Source of the DNA: an uncultured Mycoplasmatota bacterium
Lineage (GTDB): Bacteria; Bacillota_I; Bacilli_A; RF39; UBA660
Assembly: GCA_900551105.1 (NCBI GenBank)
Contig: URUT01000011.1
Coordinates: forward strand, 1-34,048
DNA: 34,048 nt
Direction of reading: 5' to 3'
Positions 20,595-29,129 of this stretch are shown one piece after another; the first letter of the stretch is position 1; each line of letters opens with the position of its first letter. The notes beneath the pieces were generated by a model. It had not been told where the DNA came from, searched no databases, and worked only from the letters and a program-made list of their open reading frames with translations. The translations under genes were made by a program, and so were the position numbers.

Positions 20595-20612
20595 TCACCT
20601 AGAATAATATTA
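20595..20612 (-). promoter_or_regulatory. -10 box close to the SD before the 34-residue peptide
   Basis: Minus strand TAATAT (20607-20612), 7 bases, GGTGA (20595-20599), 5 bases, ATG. TATTAT at a 4-base distance is an alternative -10. Confidence 0.42.
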
Positions 20613-20623
20613 ACATATTTGTT

Positions 20624-22333
20624 TTATTTTTTAAAGTCTAAATTTTGATTTATATATTTTATTGCGTAGTCTAAAATTTCATCCTTGTTAATATCTAGAT
20701 TTTCACTAGAGTTTCTTAGTTTGAACTCTACTAGGTTATCTTTAATTTTTTTGCCAATAGTTATTCTAATTGGAATGCCGATAAGGTCTAAGTCGTTAAA
20801 CTTAATGCCTGGTCTTTCATCGCGGTCATCTAAAATAACATCTATATTGTTTTTAGTAAATTCTTCATATAGGCTGTTTGCAAAAGTAACGCTTTCTTCG
20901 TCGTTAGTATTTAGTAGAGCAATAGCTACTTTAAATGGAGCGATATTAAGTGGCCAGATGATGCCTTTTTCATCGTTATTTTGTTCAATGTAAGAAGCTA
21001 AAATTCTTCCTGGGCCAATTCCATAAGAACCCATAACTACTGGATGGGATGTGTTATTTTCATCTAAATAAGTTAGACCTAATTTTTCTGAGTATTTTGT
21101 TCCTAGTTTGAAGGTGTTACCTATTTCAATGCCTTTTTTAAAGTAAAGTTTGCCGCCACAAGCAGGACAAGTATCTCCTTCTTCTACATTTACGATATCA
21201 GCCGCTAAGTCATATTTAAAGTCTTCTACATTGACATTTATATAGTGGTAACCTTCTTGATTTGCACCGACTACGAAGTTAGTCATTTTTAAAACTTCTT
21301 CATCTATAATGATTTTAGCTCCTTCTAAATTTACTGGGCCTGTAAAACCAGGAACTGCATTTGATTTACTAATTAGTTCATCATTTGCGAAGTTAATTTC
21401 TTTACATTTTAATAGTTTAGTTACTTTTACTTCATTTAAAGTACGGTCACCTCTAACAAAGAAAATAACTAGTTCATTATCAATATTCATAAGCAAGGCT
21501 TTGACAGTTTTCTTAATATCAATGTTTAAGAATTTAGTTACTTCTTCAATTGTTTGCATGTGAGGAGTTTCTACTAGTTCTTTTGCTAATTTGGCTTCTT
21601 TAACGCTTTTTTCAGGTACATGCTTAGATACTTCTATGTTTGATGAGTAATAGCATGAGTCACATAATACTACTGTGTCTTCACCAATGTCGGTGATGGC
21701 TTGAAATTCTTCAGATAATGAGCCACCCATAATTCCCGTGTCTGCTCGTACTATGGCATAGTTTAAACCAATACGGTCAAAAATCTTTTTATAAGCATCA
21801 AACATTTTGTGATACGAAACGTCTAGGCCTTCTTCATCTTTATCAAAAGAATATGCATCTTTCATTATAAATTCTCTTACTCTAATTAAGCCATATCTTG
21901 GTCTTGGTTCATCACGATATTTTGCTGCTTGCTGATAGATTGTAAATGGTAAGTCTTTGTAACTTCTGACCATACTTTTAGCGGCGATAGCAAATAGTTC
22001 TTCATGAGTTGGGCCTAAAACATAAGGCTTACTATATCTATCTTTTAAGTGAAACATAGAGTCTCCTAAGGCTTCTACTCTTCCACAAATTTCATAGTAG
22101 TCTTCAGGAATTAATGATGGCATTAAAAGTTCTTCTGCTCCAGCTTTATCCATTTCTTCTTTGATTATATTTTTAATATTGTTAAATACACGAAGACCTA
22201 AAGGCATAAACATATAGATACCTGAACCTACTTTTTTAATCATACCAGATCTTACTAGTAAGTTACCACTTGTACTGTCTTCGTCTTTAGCATTTTCTCT
22301 TAATGTGTAGAAAAAACTATTTTTTAATTTCAT
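20624..22333 (-). CDS. proS: Prolyl-tRNA synthetase (bacterial type with INS editing domain)
   Basis: 569 residues, full length for the prokaryote-type ProRS. Class II motifs are present: motif 1 region KVGSGIYMFMPLGLRVFNNI, motif 2 YRDEPRPRYGLIRVREFIMKDAYSF, and motif 3 SYGIGPGRILASYIEQN. Between motifs 2 and 3 (~230-400) lies the INS domain that edits Ala-tRNA(Pro), with GFTGPVNLEG and FVVGANQEGYHY. A CPACGG pair follows it. The anticodon-binding domain ends the protein. SD AGGAGG. Preceded by a T-box leader with an apparent proline specifier. Confidence 0.97.
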   Translation of the reverse strand: MKLKNSFFYTLRENAKDEDSTSGNLLVRSGMIKKVGSGIYMFMPLGLRVFNNIKNIIKEEMDKAGAEELLMPSLIPEDYYEICGRVEALGDSMFHLKDRYSKPYVLGPTHEELFAIAAKSMVRSYKDLPFTIYQQAAKYRDEPRPRYGLIRVREFIMKDAYSFDKDEEGLDVSYHKMFDAYKKIFDRIGLNYAIVRADTGIMGGSLSEEFQAITDIGEDTVVLCDSCYYSSNIEVSKHVPEKSVKEAKLAKELVETPHMQTIEEVTKFLNIDIKKTVKALLMNIDNELVIFFVRGDRTLNEVKVTKLLKCKEINFANDELISKSNAVPGFTGPVNLEGAKIIIDEEVLKMTNFVVGANQEGYHYINVNVEDFKYDLAADIVNVEEGDTCPACGGKLYFKKGIEIGNTFKLGTKYSEKLGLTYLDENNTSHPVVMGSYGIGPGRILASYIEQNNDEKGIIWPLNIAPFKVAIALLNTNDEESVTFANSLYEEFTKNNIDVILDDRDERPGIKFNDLDLIGIPIRITIGKKIKDNLVEFKLRNSSENLDINKDEILDYAIKYINQNLDFKK

Positions 22334-22349
22334 TTTGATTCCTCCTATT

Positions 22350-22541
22350 AAAAAAAGAATGATACTAAAGGAGTGCTAGATAAGCACGGTACCATCCTTA
22401 TTTTGTCTTAATTTTGATAACGGAATTATCCGAGAATGCGCTAGTTAAGAGTAGGATTTATTATCTTTATCTGCCTATATTACAGCAGCATAGGCTCTCT
22501 TTAAGATTAGTTTTAATAAATATGGCTCTTTGGCAATTTCT
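22350..22541 (-). ncRNA. T-box riboswitch upstream of proS (apparent CCU specifier)
   Basis: The minus strand contains the T-box core AAGGATGGTACCGTGCTT (around 22382-22399), where TGGTACC pairs with the uncharged tRNA end, followed by AGCAC-TCCTT that would form the terminator helix and a T-run near 22350-22356. In stem I the distal part reads GCTGCTGTAATATAGGC and the candidate specifier is CCT at 22453-22455 followed by A, matching proline. Transcription should read through when tRNA(Pro) is uncharged. The terminator geometry is not ideal by eye. Confidence 0.88.
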
Positions 22542-22547
22542 ATCGTT

Positions 22548-22576
22548 ATTTTAATTGATTTTTCTTAATTAGTCAA
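22548..22576 (-). promoter_or_regulatory. proS T-box promoter
   Basis: Minus strand TTGACT (22571-22576), 17 bases, TAAAAT (22548-22553). It begins within 10 bases of the valS stop codon; no terminator separates valS from it. Confidence 0.78.
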
Positions 22577-22581
22577 GCAGA

Positions 22582-25107
22582 TTATTTTAGTAGTTCAGCT
22601 AATTTTTCTTGTTCTTCTTTTAGTTTTTGTCTATCTAATTCAACAATATTACTTGGGGCTTTATTTACGTAGTTTTCGTTTGCAAGAAGCTTTTCTCTTC
22701 TAGAGATTGATGCTTTTAGGGATTCAATAGCATCTTGTTTTGCTTTTTTCTCTTCTTCAGTTTCTTGCTTTTCAAAGTAGATTGTTGCTTTGGTGTTTTT
22801 AGATATTACCTTGTAAGTTTTGATGTCTAGCGGTTTATCTATAATATTGTCTGTTAGTTTTAATAAACGGGTAATTAAGTTGTTGTCATCTTTAGTTTCA
22901 AAGAGAATTTTAAAGTCTTTAGTGATATTATTTTCAGCTTTGATGTTTCTAAAGTTTTTAACAAACTCTATTTGATCGTCTACTATTTCAGTTTCTGTTT
23001 CGTAATTATTTTTTTTGCTTACTTTAGGGTATTCAGAAATCATGATTGATTCAGCATCTTTGATTGGTAACATTTGATAAATCTCTTCAGTTACGTAAGG
23101 CATAAATGGATGTAATACTTTTAAGATATTAGTTAGAATATAGCATAGAACTGATTTTGTAGTTTCTTCTTTGATGGTTAGTTTAGCAATCTCAATATAG
23201 TAGTCACAGAAGTAGTTCCAAATGAAATTGTAAATTAAGGCTCCAGCATTATTGAATGCATATTTTTCCATATTCTTTTTAATGTTTTCTAGAGTACTAT
23301 TAAATTTTGTGATTATCCACTTATCTTCATTTTTTAAATTTTCTAGTTTTATTTCTTTTAAATCTTCAATATTTGTTAAAACGAAGCGAGATGCGTTCCA
23401 AACTTTATTTATAAAGTTCCAAATTGATTTTATTTTATCCTCGTCAAAACGCATATCAGTACCAGCTGCTACATCAGTTATTAAATAGTATCTTAGGGCA
23501 TCGGCGCCATATAGTTTAATCATATCAAATGGGTCAATACCATTTCCTAGAGACTTACTAAATTTTCTTCCTTGTTTATCACGAATTAGACCGTGAATTA
23601 AGCAGTGCTCAAAAGGTCTTACGCCTAGAAGTTCTTCACCTTGGAAGGTCATACGGTTTACCCAAAATGGAATGATGTCATAGCCAGTTACTAGAACGTT
23701 ATTTGGATAATATCTTTTTAAGTCAGGAGTTTCTTCTGGCCAGCCTAGAGTTGCAAATGGCCATAGGGCTGATGAAAACCAAGTATCTAATACATCGTCA
23801 TCTTGACGCCAGCCTTCTTCTTTTGGTGCTTCAAAGCCTACATATATTTCATCACCTTTATACCAAGCTGGAATGCGGTGTCCCCACCAAAGCTGCCTAG
23901 AAATACACCAGTCATAAGTGATTTCCATCCAGTGATTCATAGTTTTTTCGTATCTTGATGGAACAAAATGAACTTTGGTTTTACTATTTTTTTGATTTTC
24001 TAAAACTTTGTCAGCTAGAGGTCTCATTTTTACAAACCACTGCTTTTTGATCATTGGTTCAATCATAACGCCAGTACGCTCTGAGTGGCCTACTTCGTGA
24101 ACAATTGGTTCGGTTTTAATAAGAATTCCTTGTTTTTCTAATTCAGCAACTACACTTGTACGGCATTCTTCTCTAGTTAATCCTTCGTATTTGCCACAGT
24201 TTGAATTCATTGTTGCGTCATCATTCATAATAATTACTCTTGGCAAGTTATGTCTTAAGCCAACTTCAAAGTCGTTAGGGTCAGATGCTGGAGTTATTTT
24301 TACGGCTCCACTACCTTTAGTCATGTCTGCGTGTTCATCAGCAATGATTGGAATTAGTTTATTTACTAAAGGTAGTACAACATTTTTACCAATATATTTT
24401 TGATATCTTTCATCTTTTTCATTAACTGCTACGGCAGTATCACCAAAGATGGTTTCTGGTCTTGTAGTTGCTACTACGATGTATTCATCACTATCTTCTA
24501 TTTGGTATTTTAAGTGATAATAAGCACTTTTTACTTCTTCATACTTAACTTCTTCGTTTGATAAAGCGGTTTGGGCTGCTGGGTCCCAGTTGATTAGTTT
24601 TTCGCCACGATAGATTAAACCTTTTTCATAGAACTTTACAAACACTTCTTTAACGGCTCTTTCAATAGTACTATCTAGGGTAAATCTTTCTTTGGTATAG
24701 TCTAGAGAAATGCCGAGTTTAGCCCACTGCTCTCTGATAATTTGTGCATGCTCTTCAGTCCACTTCCAGCATTCATCTAAGAAAGCTTCACGACCAACTA
24801 AATGTTTTTCTTTGCCTTGCTTTTTTAATCTATCAACTACTTTTGCTTCAGTGGCAATTGCAGCGTGATCCATTCCTGGAAGCCATAAGCAGTCGTAACC
24901 TTCCATTCTTTTATATCTAATGATAGCATCTTGAAGTGAAACATCTAAAGCGTGGCCTAGGTGCAAAACTCCGGTAACATTTGGTGGTGGTAAAACTATA
25001 CAAAATGGTTTCTTATTTAAATCGCCACTTTTGAAATAGCCTTTTTCTAACCAATATGAATATTTATTTTGTTCAACTTCTTCGTGATTATATTTTGTGT
25101 TTAACAT
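22582..25107 (-). CDS. valS: Valyl-tRNA synthetase
   Basis: 841 residues. Class I signatures: PPPNVTGVLHLGH with HLGH at 49-52, and KFSKS (515-519) for KMSKS. The CP1 editing domain (VVATTRPETIFGDTAVAV, then GSGAVKITPASDPNDFEVG) is complete, and the C-terminal ~60 residues form the ValRS coiled coil (EEEKKAKQDAIESLKASISR). DDVLDTWFSSALWPFATLGW is ValRS-specific. Start overlaps the HD hydrolase gene by 7 bases, so the two are cotranscribed from the T-box promoter at 26040-26068. No terminator follows. Confidence 0.97.
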   Translation of the reverse strand: MLNTKYNHEEVEQNKYSYWLEKGYFKSGDLNKKPFCIVLPPPNVTGVLHLGHALDVSLQDAIIRYKRMEGYDCLWLPGMDHAAIATEAKVVDRLKKQGKEKHLVGREAFLDECWKWTEEHAQIIREQWAKLGISLDYTKERFTLDSTIERAVKEVFVKFYEKGLIYRGEKLINWDPAAQTALSNEEVKYEEVKSAYYHLKYQIEDSDEYIVVATTRPETIFGDTAVAVNEKDERYQKYIGKNVVLPLVNKLIPIIADEHADMTKGSGAVKITPASDPNDFEVGLRHNLPRVIIMNDDATMNSNCGKYEGLTREECRTSVVAELEKQGILIKTEPIVHEVGHSERTGVMIEPMIKKQWFVKMRPLADKVLENQKNSKTKVHFVPSRYEKTMNHWMEITYDWCISRQLWWGHRIPAWYKGDEIYVGFEAPKEEGWRQDDDVLDTWFSSALWPFATLGWPEETPDLKRYYPNNVLVTGYDIIPFWVNRMTFQGEELLGVRPFEHCLIHGLIRDKQGRKFSKSLGNGIDPFDMIKLYGADALRYYLITDVAAGTDMRFDEDKIKSIWNFINKVWNASRFVLTNIEDLKEIKLENLKNEDKWIITKFNSTLENIKKNMEKYAFNNAGALIYNFIWNYFCDYYIEIAKLTIKEETTKSVLCYILTNILKVLHPFMPYVTEEIYQMLPIKDAESIMISEYPKVSKKNNYETETEIVDDQIEFVKNFRNIKAENNITKDFKILFETKDDNNLITRLLKLTDNIIDKPLDIKTYKVISKNTKATIYFEKQETEEEKKAKQDAIESLKASISRREKLLANENYVNKAPSNIVELDRQKLKEEQEKLAELLK

Positions 25108-25820
25108 ATATTAAGCCTCTTTTCTATATATTTTTTTATTTTATTAAAATAGTCTTGATAAAATTCTTTGTTCTCTAAATTGTCATAAAGTTTATCTAAA
25201 TATTTAAAGTCGTAAATTAATTTTAGAGAATAATCATAATTAATATCGTAGACAAATGCCAGTAAGTGTAAGACTCGATCAGCATAAGAATGAATTTCTT
25301 TGTTTTTGATTGTAACCTCTTTATTAAATTGTTTTAATACTTTGGGATTAATGATGTGCGATCTATCATTGTCGTATAAAAAGTGCTGTGATAGTGAGTA
25401 TAAAATATCTATTTTATCAGCATCTCTAATAATTAAACAGTATTTATTGTTTTTTAGCTTATTAGGTAGCTCTCTTTTGTTATGATAATATATCGCGTCA
25501 TATAAATTTTGTTTATCACTTTCTAACACGGAAAATTCTTTATAGTAATCATTTTTATTTAGTAAGTAAACTCCGTACGAACCGTGGTCAAAACCATTAT
25601 TAATAAATGAATGTATCGTAGTCCATTCGTAGAATCTAGCTATGTCGTGAAGCAAACCAATTTGGGTTGCTAGTTTAGTGCTATGGTAGTCTAATCCAAT
25701 GTTTTCTGCAATCTTTTTTGATAAGACTGCTACCCTTTTTGAGTGATAATACTTGCGAATTATTGCTTCTTCTTTTACATCATAATTATTAAATACATAT
25801 TCTTCAAATTCCCGATACAT
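25101..25820 (-). CDS. HD-domain phosphohydrolase cotranscribed with valS
   Basis: 239 residues, cytoplasmic. HD-fold metal motifs: H26 (YYHSKRV), H58-D59 (GLLHDIARF), DHGSYG, YYHNKRE and RDADKIDIL, the order seen in HD hydrolases acting on nucleotides or nucleotide-type signals. The substrate cannot be named. It is the first gene after a T-box leader whose specifier appears to be GUU (Val), and its end overlaps valS by 7 bases, so it is made when valyl-tRNA runs short. SD AAAGGAG. It is not one of the long RelA/SpoT proteins: no synthetase or TGS domain. Confidence 0.88.
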   Translation of the reverse strand: MYREFEEYVFNNYDVKEEAIIRKYYHSKRVAVLSKKIAENIGLDYHSTKLATQIGLLHDIARFYEWTTIHSFINNGFDHGSYGVYLLNKNDYYKEFSVLESDKQNLYDAIYYHNKRELPNKLKNNKYCLIIRDADKIDILYSLSQHFLYDNDRSHIINPKVLKQFNKEVTIKNKEIHSYADRVLHLLAFVYDINYDYSLKLIYDFKYLDKLYDNLENKEFYQDYFNKIKKYIEKRLNIC

Positions 25821-25833
25821 TTTATTCTCCTTT

Positions 25834-26033
25834 AAAAAAATAGTTATAAACGTAAGGGCGTTCTTAACGCGGTACCACCTTACTTTTATAACTATGGTTA
25901 TTCTCTAAATATTTAACGCATATTAACGATTTTTCTCCACTGCAACCTTCTTATTTTTTTATTATTAACTTTCACCAAACGTTAACTCTCTATAAATAAA
26001 ATTAAATAATACTCCTCAGTTTCTCTGAAAACT
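25834..26033 (-). ncRNA. T-box riboswitch for the HD-valS operon (apparent GUU specifier)
   Basis: Minus strand T-box core AAGGTGGTACCGCG (~25869-25881). The terminator is a long hairpin: TAGTTATAAA-GTAAGG and GCGTT pair with AACGC, CCTTAC and TTTATAACTA, followed by TTTTTTT (25834-25840). Stem I starts with GAGGAGTA (the conserved AGUA) and has a distal GGTGAAAG; the candidate specifier is GTT at 25925-25927, followed by A, which fits valine. With the promoters this accounts for the gene-free stretch 25821-26131. Confidence 0.92.
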
Positions 26034-26039
26034 AGGTTT

Positions 26040-26068
26040 ATTATATATTATTTTATTTAAAATTGCAA
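26040..26068 (-). promoter_or_regulatory. HD-valS T-box promoter
   Basis: Minus strand TTGCAA (26063-26068), 17 bases, TATAAT (26040-26045). Back to back with the pilB-type promoter. Confidence 0.85.
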
Positions 26069-26076
26069 TATGGTGC

Positions 26077-26104
26077 TTGTCTCTTTTAATAAATATGATA
26101 TAAT
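26077..26104 (+). promoter_or_regulatory. Promoter of the PilB-type ATPase gene
   Basis: TTGTCT (26077-26082), 16 bases, TATAAT (26099-26104) with a TGA extension in front of the -10 (TGATATAAT). SD AAAGGTGGTGG precedes the ATG at 26132. Confidence 0.72.
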
Positions 26105-26131
26105 TATTACAGAATAAAAGGTGGTGGAAAG

Positions 26132-27475
26132 ATGATGGACTCTACTAGTGATAATGAAGTTCTTTTTGATGAAAAACAGCTTTCTACTCCTAACAGCGAT
26201 TTAGTTAGTTTTAATTATGAAGAAATTCCAATAACTGATATTGTTAACTCTATTATTTTAGATGGCATTAAAAGAAAAGCATCAGATATTCACTTTGACC
26301 CTTATGAAAAAGGTCTTAAGATTAGAATGAGGATCGATGGTTCTTTAATGGATTATAGCCATGTGCCTTTATATATTCAAAAGAATATGATTACAAGAAT
26401 TAAAATTATTGCTGGAATGAATATTACTGAGTCTAGAGTACCTCAGGATGGTGCAATTAAGAATAAACTTGAGAATGTTTCAGTAGACTTACGTGTTTCT
26501 TCCCTACCGACTAATCTTGGTGAAAAAATAGTTATTCGTATTTTGGATTATTCAATGAGTAGTGCTGGTATTGAAGAATTAGATTTTAATAAGGAAAATT
26601 ATAATAAAGTTTTAAAGATGATAAGTGTTCCAAATGGAATTATTTTAGTTACTGGTGCTACTGGTACAGGTAAATCTACAACAGTTTATTCAATATTGCA
26701 GAGATTAAATACTGAGGATAGAAATATAATTACCGTAGAAGACCCAATAGAAATGAATATTGAAGGAGTTAATCAGGTACAAGTAATTTCGGAAATTGGT
26801 TTAACATTTGCAACCGTTTTAAGAAGTATTTTAAGACAAGACCCCGACATTATTATGATTGGTGAGATTCGTGATGATGAGACTGCAAGAATTGCTGTTA
26901 GAGCTTCTATTACGGGTCACTTGGTTTTATCTACTATCCATACAAATAACTCATTAAATACAATTGAGCGTTTAACAGATATGTCAGTAGAAAGATATTT
27001 GCTTGGAGCAGCACTTACTGGAATTATTTCTCAAAAGCTTGCTAGAAGACTTTGCAAGCACTGCCGAACTAGCAGACAAACAACTGATTATGAAAAGAAA
27101 GTTTTTAAAGATGCTTTGAATATTGAGGTTAATGAAATTTATGAGCCAAAAGGATGTGAACACTGTCATCAAGGCTATGCTGGCAGAATTGCAATTCATG
27201 AGGTGCTTTTAATTAATCAAGCGATTAGAGATGCGATTGTTAGTAATGCTTCTAAACCGGAACTTAGAAAATTAGTTTATAAATCAGGAACTATTACGAT
27301 GCTACAAGATGGCCTTTCAAAGGTGGTAACTGGTGAGACAACATTTGAAGAAATACTTAAGTTAATTGATTTAGAAGATGATTTAGGCACAAATACTAAT
27401 TTAGGCCTTCAAGAAACAATAAAGGATTCTTTAACAAATAATAAAGCTAGAGACTATGAGGTTTTAGACTTATAG
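26132..27475 (+). CDS. PilB/GspE-type secretion ATPase, shortened at the N-terminus
   Basis: 447 residues. The hexameric ATPase powers assembly of type IV pili or competence pseudopili at the membrane. Present: N2-like domain (ASDIHFDPYEKGLKIRMRIDG, VPQDGAI), Walker A GATGTGKST (175-183), Asp box (IITVEDPIE), Walker B IIMIGEIRD, His box (STIHTNNS), and a zinc finger of CKHC (308-311) with CEHC (342-345). Typical PilB is ~560 residues; here the N-terminal N1/MshEN domain is missing, as in ComGA-like forms, but a zinc finger is kept as in PilB/GspE. No pilC, pilD or pilin gene is adjacent; the pilin-like gene at 12208 is the obvious partner. Only large plus-strand gene in the window. Confidence 0.92.
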   Translation: MMDSTSDNEVLFDEKQLSTPNSDLVSFNYEEIPITDIVNSIILDGIKRKASDIHFDPYEKGLKIRMRIDGSLMDYSHVPLYIQKNMITRIKIIAGMNITESRVPQDGAIKNKLENVSVDLRVSSLPTNLGEKIVIRILDYSMSSAGIEELDFNKENYNKVLKMISVPNGIILVTGATGTGKSTTVYSILQRLNTEDRNIITVEDPIEMNIEGVNQVQVISEIGLTFATVLRSILRQDPDIIMIGEIRDDETARIAVRASITGHLVLSTIHTNNSLNTIERLTDMSVERYLLGAALTGIISQKLARRLCKHCRTSRQTTDYEKKVFKDALNIEVNEIYEPKGCEHCHQGYAGRIAIHEVLLINQAIRDAIVSNASKPELRKLVYKSGTITMLQDGLSKVVTGETTFEEILKLIDLEDDLGTNTNLGLQETIKDSLTNNKARDYEVLDL

Positions 27476-27490
27476 TCTTTTTAGTTGCAT

Positions 27491-27520
27491 AAAAAAATTA
27501 CGTAAGTGTTTACGTAACTT
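27491..27520 (-). terminator. Terminator between the converging ATPase and thioredoxin-like genes
   Basis: Minus strand AGTTACGTAA-acac-TTACGTAATT followed by TTTTT; 10-bp stem. The plus strand has fewer T after the stem, so the minus-strand gene benefits most, with possible use in both directions. Confidence 0.85.
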
Positions 27521-28214
27521 ATTTTAGTTTTGAATAATATCCTTTAAAAATATCTGAAAGTTCTTTTTGTTCTGCTTCAGTCATTGGGTCAAAAGGATTA
27601 TTTTCTACTCTCTTTTGATAACTTTCTAATGATTCTTGCAAGCCAATTATTTTACCATCTTTAACAAAGATAACGGTTGGTAAATAAATTCTTTTAATTG
27701 TTTCATCATTTAATCCATCATATACTGGAAGATAATCTTTTAAGATATCTACTAATTTTAAGTAATTTTCATTACCCTGTTTTTCAGTTTTAATTTTGCC
27801 TTTTTTAGTTAAAGTAAGAGAGTTACGATCTTCTTTGATATTTAGATAGTAAATCTTATCTACTTTACTTTCTAATGCAGAAGAAACAAGTACTGGTACA
27901 AGGTTACGACACCAAGGACATTCTGGGAAACCAAAGTAAATAATACCAGTTCCTTTTTCTAAAATTTCAAATATTTCATTATAGTTTGAGTATAGCATTG
28001 GGTTATAACTTTTGATGTCTAATGTTTGATATGTTTGATTATAACCAGTATCTTTTCCGTTTAGACTTTCATATTCTTCTTTAAATTTTAAAGAATCATT
28101 TGTAATGGTATATTCGGTTTTATCTTCACTATTATTTTTATAGATTAAATAACCAATTACACCGATTACAACAATAATTACTACCCCAATTACTGCTTTG
28201 ATTTTATTATTCAT
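27519..28214 (-). CDS. Membrane-anchored thioredoxin-like protein (CPWC)
   Basis: 231 residues. An N-terminal signal anchor (~5-25) puts the thioredoxin fold outside the cell. The redox motif is C99-P-W-C102 in YFGFPECPWCRNLVP, followed much later by the conserved cis-Pro region YLPTVIFVKDGKI. Between them, ~50 residues are inserted (LNIKEDRNSLTLTKKGKIKT...), longer than in plain thioredoxin. Substrate not known; it could reduce or form disulfides of exported proteins, of which the pilin-like protein with several Cys is one candidate. SD TAGGAG. It follows tsf by 27 bases without a terminator, so readthrough from rpsB-tsf is likely. Confidence 0.85.
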   Translation of the reverse strand: MNNKIKAVIGVVIIVVIGVIGYLIYKNNSEDKTEYTITNDSLKFKEEYESLNGKDTGYNQTYQTLDIKSYNPMLYSNYNEIFEILEKGTGIIYFGFPECPWCRNLVPVLVSSALESKVDKIYYLNIKEDRNSLTLTKKGKIKTEKQGNENYLKLVDILKDYLPVYDGLNDETIKRIYLPTVIFVKDGKIIGLQESLESYQKRVENNPFDPMTEAEQKELSDIFKGYYSKLK

Positions 28215-28241
28215 ATTTACTCCTAGATTTTACTATTAAAT

Positions 28242-29111
28242 TTATTTTATTTGATTCATTACTTCTTCGGCAAAGTTGTCACTTCTATGTTCCATACCTT
28301 CACCAACTTCGTATCTAACCATTTTTAGAACTTCGCCACCAGCGTTTTTAACGTAAGTTTTTACATCGATGTCGCCGTCTTTAATAAATGGTTCATCTAA
28401 TAAACAAATTTCTTTGAAGAATTTCTTTAAACGGCCTTCAACCATTTTTTCAGCAATGTCAGCAGGTTTTCCTTCATTGATTGCTTGTTCAGTAAATACT
28501 TTTCTTTCTCTTTCAATTCTTTCAGCGTCAATATCTTCTTCTTTTAAGAATTCAGGCTTCATAGCAGCAGCTTGCATAGCTACGTCTTTTGCTACTTCAC
28601 TATTAGCACCTTCTAAAACGGTTAATACAGCAATTTTGCCGCCCATGTGTAAGTATGTACCAAAGTTTTGACTATCAGTTTTAGTAACAACTTCAATTCT
28701 TCTTAAAGATAATTTTTCACCAATTTTTGAAGTTTTAGCAATAATTAATTCACTAACAGTTCCTTCACTAACTGGTAAGTTTAATGCATCTTCTAATGTA
28801 GTTACATCAGAATTTAAAATAGCATTTCCGATTTCATCAATCATATCTGTAAATTCAGCATTTTTACTAACAAAATCTGTTTCAGAGTTTACTTCTAATA
28901 TTACAGCTTTATTAGCATTTGTATAAATATTAGCAAGTCCTTCGGCAGCTATTCTACTTTCTTTTTTAGCAGCTTTTGCTATGCCTTTTTCTCTTAAGTA
29001 ATCAATAGCTTTTTCTAAATCTCCATTAGTTTCAGTTAAAGCCTTTTTGCAGTCCATCATGCCTGCTCCTGTTTTACTTCTTAATTCAGCTACGCTTTTA
29101 GCATCTATCAT
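28242..29111 (-). CDS. tsf: Elongation factor Ts
   Basis: 289 residues, full length. EF-Ts recycles EF-Tu-GDP. N-terminal UBA-like domain (VAELRSKTGAGMMDCKKALTETNGDLEKAIDYLREKG) and the TDFVSKNAEF signature, followed by two core domains and the C-terminal helical extension. SD AGGAGG. It follows rpsB by 18 bases and is cotranscribed with it. Confidence 0.97.
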   Translation of the reverse strand: MIDAKSVAELRSKTGAGMMDCKKALTETNGDLEKAIDYLREKGIAKAAKKESRIAAEGLANIYTNANKAVILEVNSETDFVSKNAEFTDMIDEIGNAILNSDVTTLEDALNLPVSEGTVSELIIAKTSKIGEKLSLRRIEVVTKTDSQNFGTYLHMGGKIAVLTVLEGANSEVAKDVAMQAAAMKPEFLKEEDIDAERIERERKVFTEQAINEGKPADIAEKMVEGRLKKFFKEICLLDEPFIKDGDIDVKTYVKNAGGEVLKMVRYEVGEGMEHRSDNFAEEVMNQIK

Positions 29112-29129
29112 AATTATTCCTCCTATTTA

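Noticed and set aside
25821..26131. Missed gene in the 311-base gap before the PilB-type gene
   Set aside because: The stretch is fully explained by a T-box leader and two divergent promoters.
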